From NCBI GenBank assembly GCA_963781725.1, contig CAWAGV010000002.1, forward strand, positions 1,984,001-2,048,000: DNA of 64,000 nucleotides, written 5' to 3'. The notes beneath the pieces were generated by a model, which did no database searches, was not told the origin of the DNA, and saw only the letters and a program-made list of their open reading frames with translations. Source of the stretch: BOG-931 sp963781725. GTDB lineage: Bacteria; Pseudomonadota; Alphaproteobacteria; Rhizobiales; Xanthobacteraceae. This document shows, piece after piece, positions 58,450-64,000 of this stretch. The translations under genes and the position numbers were made by a program. Position 1 is the stretch's first letter, and every line of letters starts with the position of its first letter.

Positions 58450-60989
58450 TGGCGGTGCTCGAAAAACCAGCACTGCTCCCGGAAAATTTCGCGCGGTGGT
58501 TTGCGAACCGCGGCTGGACGCCGCGCGCGCATCAACTTGAACTCCTGGCCAAGGCGCGTGCCGGGCATTCCGTCTTGCTGATCGCGCCGACCGGCGGCGG
58601 CAAGACGCTGGCCGGCTTTCTGCCAAGTCTGGTGGACTTGAGTACGCCGGCCGCCGCTGCGGGCGGCGAAAGAAAAAGGCTGGTCGCGCTCGGCCGGGAC
58701 GTGCGGCGGGAAGGCGGTTTGCACACCCTCTACATTTCGCCGCTCAAAGCGCTGGCGGTCGATATTGCGCGCAACCTGGAAACGCCGGTTGCGGAAATGA
58801 ACTTGCCGATCCGCATCGAGACGCGGACCGGTGATACGCCGACATCGAAGCGGCAGCGGCAACGCCGCGATCCGCCGGAAATCCTGCTGACGACCCCCGA
58901 GCAGCTGGCGCTTTTGCTTGCATCTGCCGATGCGCCGTTTCTGTTCGGCTCGCTCAAGCGCATCATCCTCGACGAATTGCATGCGCTGGTCACGTCGAAG
59001 CGCGGCGATTTGCTGTCGCTCGGTCTGGCGCGGCTGTTTCGCCTGGCGCCCGATCTCGCCAGCATCGGCCTGTCGGCAACCGTCGCGGAGCCCGACGATC
59101 TGCGCCGCTTCATGGTGCCGCAAGGTGCGGGCGGAGCATCGCTCGCCGATCTTATTATTGCCGAAGGCGGCGTAGCGCCGGACGTCGGCATGCTGGCGTC
59201 CACCGAACGCCTGCCGTGGGCCGGCCACTCGGCGCGTTATGCGCTCGGTGAGATGTATCAGCTCATCAAGGCGCACCGCACGACGCTGGTCTTCGTCAAT
59301 ACGCGGAGCCAGGCCGAAGGCATCTTTCAGGATCTCTGGCATATCAACGACGACAATCTGGCGATTGCGTTGCATCACGGCTCGCTCGATGTGGCGCAGC
59401 GCCGCAAGGTCGAAGGGGCGATGACCGCCGGCCGGCTTCGTGCGGTGGTCTGCACCTCCTCGCTCGACCTCGGCGTCGACTGGGGTGACGTCGACCTCGT
59501 GATCAATGTCGGCGCGCCGAAAGGCGCCTCGCGCATGTTGCAGCGTATCGGCCGCGCCAATCACCGGATGGACGAACCGTCGAAGGGCGTGCTGATTCCG
59601 GCAAACCGGTTTGAAGTGCTGGAATGCCGCGCGGCGCTCGATGCCATCGCCGAGAATGCGCAGGACACGCCCGCATCCCGGATCGGCGCGCTCGACGTGC
59701 TGGCGCAGCACGTACTCGGCTGCGCCTGCGGCGCGCCGTTCCGCAGCGACGAGCTTTATGCCGAGGTCAGATCGGCCGCGCCTTATGCCGGACTGCGCCG
59801 CGAAGACTTCGATGCGGTCGTCGATTTCGTCGCCACGGGCGGCTACGCGCTCAAGGCCTATGACCGTTTTGCCCGCATCAGGCTCGGCAAGGACGGGCTG
59901 TGGCGGATCGCCAACCCGATGGTCGCGCAACGCTACCGGCTCAATGTCGGCACCATTGTCGAGGCCGATATGCTGAAAGTCCGTCTGGTGCGTTCGCGTG
60001 CCTCGAAGATGATCCCGCGCGGCGGCCGGCTGCTTGGCGAAGTCGAGGAGTACTTTGTCGAGACCATGGTTCCCGGCGATACCTTCGTCTTCGCCGGAGA
60101 GATTTTGCAATACGAAGCCATCGTCGAAGACGAGGTCTTCGTCTCGCGCTCGAATTCCGACGATCCCAAGGTGCCGGCCTACGAGGGCGGCAAATTTCCG
60201 CTTTCAACCTATCTCGCCGACCGGGTGCGCTCGATCATCTCGGATGCGCGCGCCTGGGGCGCCTTGCCGGCGCAGGTGCGCGAGTGGCTGGAAATCCAGC
60301 AATGGCGCTCGCTGTTGCCGGACCGCCGCGAACTGCTGGTCGAGACATTCCCGCGCGCCAACAAGCATTATCTGGTCTGCTATCCGTTCGAAGGCCGGCT
60401 GGCGCACCAAACGCTCGGCATGCTGCTGACGCGGCGTCTCGAGCGGGCGCGGCTGAAACCGATGGGCTTTGTCGCCAATGAATATGCGCTCGCGGTCTGG
60501 GGTGTTGGCGATATCGCCTCACGCATCGCCCGCGGCGAACTCTCGCTCGCGGCGCTTTTCGACGAGGACATGCTGGGCGACGATCTGGAAGCCTGGCTGG
60601 CCGAGTTGGCACTGATGAAGCGGACCTTCCGGAACTGCGCGATCATTGCCGGTTTGATCGAGCGGCGGTTTCCGGGGCAGGAAAAATCCCGCCGCCAGCT
60701 CACGATATCGACGGACCTCGTCTACGACGTCCTGCGCAGCCATCAGCCGGACCACGTCCTGTTGCGCGCGACCCGGGCCGATGCCGCAACCGGCCTGCTC
60801 GACGTGCGACGTCTTGGCGATATGCTCTCGCGCATCAAGGGCCGAATCGTTCATAAGGCCCTGGATCACGTCTCGCCGCTTGCGGTTCCTGTGATGCTGG
60901 AAATCGGGCGAGAGGCGGTCTACGGCGAGGCCGCCGAGGAACTTCTTGCCGAAACCGAGGCTGAACTGGTGCGGGAGGCAATGCAGTGA
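58449..60989 (+). CDS. Ligase-associated DEXH-box DNA helicase (Lhr-core type)
   Basis: 846-aa superfamily 2 helicase. Q-motif region RGWTPRAHQLELLAKARAGH, motif I APTGGGKTLAGFLP, motif II LDELHALV (DELH), motif III LSATVAEPDDL, motif V/VI SSLDLGVDWGDVD and QRIGRANHRMDE, then the winged-helix and Lhr-core regions. It matches the bacterial Lhr-core helicase that acts with the exonuclease, ligase and phosphoesterase in DNA end or crosslink repair. Overlaps its neighbours by one base upstream and four downstream. Confidence 0.94.
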   Translation: MAVLEKPALLPENFARWFANRGWTPRAHQLELLAKARAGHSVLLIAPTGGGKTLAGFLPSLVDLSTPAAAAGGERKRLVALGRDVRREGGLHTLYISPLKALAVDIARNLETPVAEMNLPIRIETRTGDTPTSKRQRQRRDPPEILLTTPEQLALLLASADAPFLFGSLKRIILDELHALVTSKRGDLLSLGLARLFRLAPDLASIGLSATVAEPDDLRRFMVPQGAGGASLADLIIAEGGVAPDVGMLASTERLPWAGHSARYALGEMYQLIKAHRTTLVFVNTRSQAEGIFQDLWHINDDNLAIALHHGSLDVAQRRKVEGAMTAGRLRAVVCTSSLDLGVDWGDVDLVINVGAPKGASRMLQRIGRANHRMDEPSKGVLIPANRFEVLECRAALDAIAENAQDTPASRIGALDVLAQHVLGCACGAPFRSDELYAEVRSAAPYAGLRREDFDAVVDFVATGGYALKAYDRFARIRLGKDGLWRIANPMVAQRYRLNVGTIVEADMLKVRLVRSRASKMIPRGGRLLGEVEEYFVETMVPGDTFVFAGEILQYEAIVEDEVFVSRSNSDDPKVPAYEGGKFPLSTYLADRVRSIISDARAWGALPAQVREWLEIQQWRSLLPDRRELLVETFPRANKHYLVCYPFEGRLAHQTLGMLLTRRLERARLKPMGFVANEYALAVWGVGDIASRIARGELSLAALFDEDMLGDDLEAWLAELALMKRTFRNCAIIAGLIERRFPGQEKSRRQLTISTDLVYDVLRSHQPDHVLLRATRADAATGLLDVRRLGDMLSRIKGRIVHKALDHVSPLAVPVMLEIGREAVYGEAAEELLAETEAELVREAMQ

Positions 60990-61726
60990 GCGGTAGCGTT
61001 TCTCACGCACGATTGCACGACGCCGCTTCTCATGTGCCGAGGCGGGCAGACGCAACCGTCGCCGTGGCCGGCATCACTTTCGTTGCGGATTGCGCCGGCG
61101 CACTGTTTTGGCCCGATGAAGGCTTGCTTGCCGTTGCCGATCTGCATCTTGAGAAAGGCTCGGCTTTTGCCGCGCGCGGCGTGCTGCTGCCGCCCTACGA
61201 CACTGCGGCAACACTCGAACGGCTTGCGGCGCTGATCGAACGCTACGCACCGCGGCTGGTCATCGCGCTGGGCGACAGCTTCCACGATGGCGGCGGACCG
61301 GAGCGGATGGCCGACACCAGCCGCGCCACGCTGACGTCGCTGCAACGCGGCCGTGACTGGCTCTGGATCACCGGCAATCACGACCCGGAACCCGCTGAAA
61401 ATATCGGCGGCCGTTTCGCCGGCACGCTGGCCGTTGGGTCGCTGACGTTCCGCCATGAACCGTCGCCAACGGCTTACGACGGGGAAATCGCGGGTCATCT
61501 GCATCCGCAGGCACGCATCGCCCAGCGCGGCCGCGCCGTGAGCCGGCGCTGCTTTGCCGGCGACGGCAAGCGCCTCGTCATGCCGTCATTCGGTGCTTAC
61601 ACCGGCGGCCTCAATGTCCGGGACCGCGCGATCGCGTCGCTGTTCGGGGCGCTGTCGTTCACCGCACACATGCTCGGCGAACGGCGCATCTACGCCGTTC
61701 CCGCATCGCGCTGCCTGGGCGGCTGA
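60986..61726 (+). CDS. pdeM: Ligase-associated endonuclease PdeM (calcineurin-like phosphoesterase)
   Basis: 246-aa metallophosphoesterase. Metal ligands are in VADLHLEKGSAFAARG (Asp-x-His), ALGDSFHDGGG, ITGNHDPEP, AGHLHPQARI. The GTG start overlaps the helicase stop (GTGA), and GGAGG lies seven bases before it. It is the fourth component of the ligase/exonuclease/helicase/phosphoesterase set. Confidence 0.9.
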   Translation: MSGSVSHARLHDAASHVPRRADATVAVAGITFVADCAGALFWPDEGLLAVADLHLEKGSAFAARGVLLPPYDTAATLERLAALIERYAPRLVIALGDSFHDGGGPERMADTSRATLTSLQRGRDWLWITGNHDPEPAENIGGRFAGTLAVGSLTFRHEPSPTAYDGEIAGHLHPQARIAQRGRAVSRRCFAGDGKRLVMPSFGAYTGGLNVRDRAIASLFGALSFTAHMLGERRIYAVPASRCLGG

Positions 61727-61731
61727 AATCG

Positions 61732-64000
61732 TCAGTTGGTTTTGGTGGCCGCTTCGGTGGCCTTGGCCGTCACCGGCCGCGGTTTCGGCTTCGCCGTATT
61801 GGTCTGTGTCACATCCCAGCCGCCGGGTGGGGCTTTCACATTGATCGCTTCGTCCGGCTGCGGCACGGCCTTCCAGGTCTGCACGGCAAGCCGCGCGGCG
61901 GTAAGCGATTGCGGGTCGAGCTTGGCCGCAACCTCGTCGCGTTTCTTGCCGGCGTCCTCATCGCCCTGGTTGGCGGCGAGTGCAAACCACTTGTAGGACT
62001 CGGCAAAATTCTGCGCCACGCCGATGCCGCGCGCATACAGGATGCCGAGATTGTATTGGCTGTCGGTGATGCCACGGTCGGCGGCCTCGCAGAACCAATG
62101 GGAGGCGTTGGTGTAATCCGGCGCGCCGTCGATGCCTTCGGCATAGAGCACTGCCAGATTGTGCATCGCCTTGCCGTTGCCCCGGTTGGCGGCGGCGAGA
62201 TAGAGGTCCCGCGCGGTGGCAAGATTCTTCTTCACCCCGAGGCCTTTTTCGTAAAGCCCGCCGAGGCGGAACTGAGCAAGCACCAGGCCTTGCTTCGCGG
62301 CGCGCTCAAACCACAGCGCCGCCTCGGCGTTGTTCGCCGGAACGCCGTGACCCTCGGCAAAGCGCATGCCGACTTCGTACGAGGCCGTGCCGTCGCCTGA
62401 CAGCGCCGCGGCGCGGAGCGTCGGGCCGCCGATGGAAGCGGGCAATTTATCGCCAGTCGGGGTGGCGGGTGCCGCTGCGTGCGACAGTGAACCGGTGATG
62501 TCGGCGTTTGGCGTCAAAGCCATCGGAGCGGAAGGTTGGGGAGCGGAACGCTGGGGAGCGGCGGGCTGGCTCTCGGCCTGTTGAGCCGGTTTTGCCGTGA
62601 CCGCTTCGCTGGATTTCGGATTCGGCAGCGGGCTCGGCGCGGCCGCTGGCGGCGGTGCCGGTTCAGGGGCAGGCGCCGGAAGAGGCGCAGGCGTAGCGGC
62701 AGGAGCCGGCGCGGCAGCCGATGGAGCGGCCTGGTCCGTTTGCGGCAGGGCGGCGGCCGGCGGCGGGGCTTTTTCCTGCTTTGTATCGGCTGGCTGCGAC
62801 GGCGGCGGTGTTGGTGCTCCACCATCGAAGAACTTGGACGCGATCTGGATCCCGCCGAGAAGAATGAGCGCTGCCGCGCCGGCGACGATCAGTTTGCGCG
62901 TCCGCGGGGTCGCCGTCCTGGAGTCCTTGGGGGCCAGCGCCGTTTTTGCCTTCGCTGCTGCTTTGGCCTCGGCTTTGGCGGCTTTGGCTTCGGCCTTCGT
63001 TGTCGGGGCGGCTGCCGCAGCCTGCGCGGCACGGCGCGCGGCGGCAATGAAGTTCGGCTTCTCCGCCGGATCGGCGATGACGGGAGGTTTGACGGAGCCG
63101 GCGGCGGCTTCGGATGCCGCAATCCGGTCGGCAGCCGACGCGGCGCGGGGACGGCCACTGGCCGAGCCCGGCTCGAGTGGGTGATCGGGCGGCAGGTTGG
63201 GATCGATGGGGTTGCGTGCAGCAGCGGCCCGCGGTGGCGTGATCTCGGCAGCCGAATCGGCTGGCATTTCGGCGGGTGCGGCCGACTCCGGCATCGCTGC
63301 CGACGCGCGCATAGCGGCGGCGGCGGAGAACGAACTTGGCAGCGAACTCGGCAGCGAGCTTGGCAACGAACTCGGTATGGAAGCGGACGAGAAGGGCGCT
63401 GATTCAGCCGGGCTCGGGCGTGGCGCGGCGGGGATCGGCTGCGGCGTTGGCGACGCGGGCTCTGCGGTCTGGCGAATGCCGCTCTCGATCATCGCCAGCC
63501 GATCAACGACCTGCTCGACCGTGCCCTGAACTGCTTCGAGTGAGTCCTGGGTGCGGGCGACGTCGCGTTCAATCGCGCCATGGACAGTCGGTGATGGGCT
63601 GCCGGCGCCGCGTCCGGCCAGGGTGCGGATATCCTCGATGTGGACCAGGAGGTCGGCAATGCCGCGCTCAACCGCTTCGAGATGGACGAGACGGGCGTCG
63701 GACGTATCGAAACGTTGCACCAGTGTCGCGATGCGGTCTTCGAGATGCGCGAGCGCCGCGTGATCGGTGTGGGTGAGCTGGACCCATTCGAGCTTTTCGA
63801 TCAGCCCGGAAAGCAGCTTCTCCAGTTCGCGCGGCACGGCTTGGCCCGCGTCGGCTGAAGCCGCGAGTGCATTGGTCAGCGTATCGATCCGGTTTTCGAT
63901 TGCCGCAAGGCTTTCCGTGCTGGCCGCGGTGCTGGCCAGCGCGTCGACTTTTGCCGACAGCGCACGGACGTCCTCGGCAACTTTGGTCAGCGTTTCATCG
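61732..64000 (-). CDS. PodJ-like polarity protein with SEL1 repeats (C-terminal part)
   Basis: The frame stays open to the right edge, so at least 756 codons of a longer gene are present. From N to C: heptad-rich coiled coil (ENRIDTLTNAL, VEQVVDRLAMIESGIRQ), an Ala/Pro/Lys-rich segment, one membrane helix (KLIVAGAAALILLGGIQIAS), a Pro-rich periplasmic linker, and SEL1-type repeats (YEVGMRFAEGHGVPANNAEA, FRLGGLYEKGLGVKKNLATA, YNLGILYARGIGVAQNFAES). This is the architecture of PodJ, the alphaproteobacterial pole-organising scaffold. The start is outside the window. Confidence 0.82.
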   Translation of the reverse strand, partial: DETLTKVAEDVRALSAKVDALASTAASTESLAAIENRIDTLTNALAASADAGQAVPRELEKLLSGLIEKLEWVQLTHTDHAALAHLEDRIATLVQRFDTSDARLVHLEAVERGIADLLVHIEDIRTLAGRGAGSPSPTVHGAIERDVARTQDSLEAVQGTVEQVVDRLAMIESGIRQTAEPASPTPQPIPAAPRPSPAESAPFSSASIPSSLPSSLPSSLPSSFSAAAAMRASAAMPESAAPAEMPADSAAEITPPRAAAARNPIDPNLPPDHPLEPGSASGRPRAASAADRIAASEAAAGSVKPPVIADPAEKPNFIAAARRAAQAAAAAPTTKAEAKAAKAEAKAAAKAKTALAPKDSRTATPRTRKLIVAGAAALILLGGIQIASKFFDGGAPTPPPSQPADTKQEKAPPPAAALPQTDQAAPSAAAPAPAATPAPLPAPAPEPAPPPAAAPSPLPNPKSSEAVTAKPAQQAESQPAAPQRSAPQPSAPMALTPNADITGSLSHAAAPATPTGDKLPASIGGPTLRAAALSGDGTASYEVGMRFAEGHGVPANNAEAALWFERAAKQGLVLAQFRLGGLYEKGLGVKKNLATARDLYLAAANRGNGKAMHNLAVLYAEGIDGAPDYTNASHWFCEAADRGITDSQYNLGILYARGIGVAQNFAESYKWFALAANQGDEDAGKKRDEVAAKLDPQSLTAARLAVQTWKAVPQPDEAINVKAPPGGWDVTQTNTAKPKPRPVTAKATEAATKTN
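63318..63383. repeat. 12-base coding repeat giving (PSSL)n in the PodJ-like protein
   Basis: Near-identical 12-base units (such as AACTCGGCAGCG on plus, 63330-63380) encode SSLPSSLPSSLPSSF on the minus strand in the proline/alanine-rich cytoplasmic linker. The unit length keeps the frame, so copy-number change would only alter linker length. Confidence 0.65.

Noticed and set aside
58320..60110. 596-codon open frame on minus opposite the helicase
   Set aside because: Same antisense effect; the plus strand encodes all helicase motifs in order.

Overview
The window reads as chromosomal, GC-rich DNA of an alphaproteobacterium, most likely Hyphomicrobiales (Bradyrhizobiaceae/Xanthobacteraceae-like). 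Supporting signs are an Irr regulator with a GCPWHD haem motif divergent from fabA-fabB-fabI, a tyrosine-type DivL next to tsaE, a haem operon that includes an alphaproteobacterial mitofilin (Mic60) homologue, a PodJ-like polarity protein, and dispersed palindromic repeats of the kind common in Bradyrhizobium relatives. No prophage, insertion sequence or CRISPR array is visible. Gene density is high, in short operons on both strands, with one tRNA.

Layout. 0-9 kb: tsaE (cut by the window edge), divL, an Rrf2 regulator, dut, coaBC, ubiB and ubiE on the minus strand, then a glyoxalase-fold protein and mutM on plus. CoaBC carries an N-terminal ribbon-helix-helix DNA-binding domain, and a three-half-site operator lies over its promoter. 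9-14 kb: an enoyl-CoA hydratase, then an exported-protein cluster (M15 peptidase, a papain-fold-like protein split by a frameshift, and a trypsin-fold protein whose catalytic His is replaced). 14-22 kb: ThiF/MoeB, an AhpD-like protein, a candidate small RNA with a C-rich loop, TauE, a YgjP protease, PHB depolymerase, an ABC-2 exporter, a HbpS/GlcG protein and an LLM oxidoreductase. 22-26 kb: fabI-fabB-fabA against irr.

26-43 kb is mostly metabolic: a hydroxyacid dehydrogenase, gamma-glutamyltransferase, an MFS carrier next to tRNA-Gly, a prolyl-tRNA editing domain, CnoX-like thioredoxin, a Lon-N protein and Trm112. These are followed by a GST, an aminotransferase, a large FAD/FeS oxidoreductase, an orphan thioesterase, and an ABC importer divergent from a creatininase-family hydrolase. 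43-48.5 kb holds an aerobic benzoyl-CoA (box) cluster: boxR, an alpha/beta hydrolase, boxC and boxB, with three copies of a 16-bp TGCA-containing palindrome as probable BoxR operators. boxA, the CoA ligase and the aldehyde dehydrogenase are not here.

48.5-64 kb: a small membrane protein; hemC-hemD-mic60-hemY; tsaD facing away; a ligase-associated DNA-repair locus (exonuclease and ATP-dependent ligase on minus, TPR-methyltransferase, Lhr-type helicase and PdeM phosphoesterase on plus); and the C-terminal part of a PodJ-like protein running off the end.

The observations most worth following are the self-contained RHH-CoaBC switch, the box operators, the candidate sRNA, two genes whose best start codons are non-canonical (ATA for the ligase, ATT for the MFS carrier), and a palindromic repeat read in frame through the N-terminus of an ABC permease. 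All functional statements are from reading the sequence; no database search was run.
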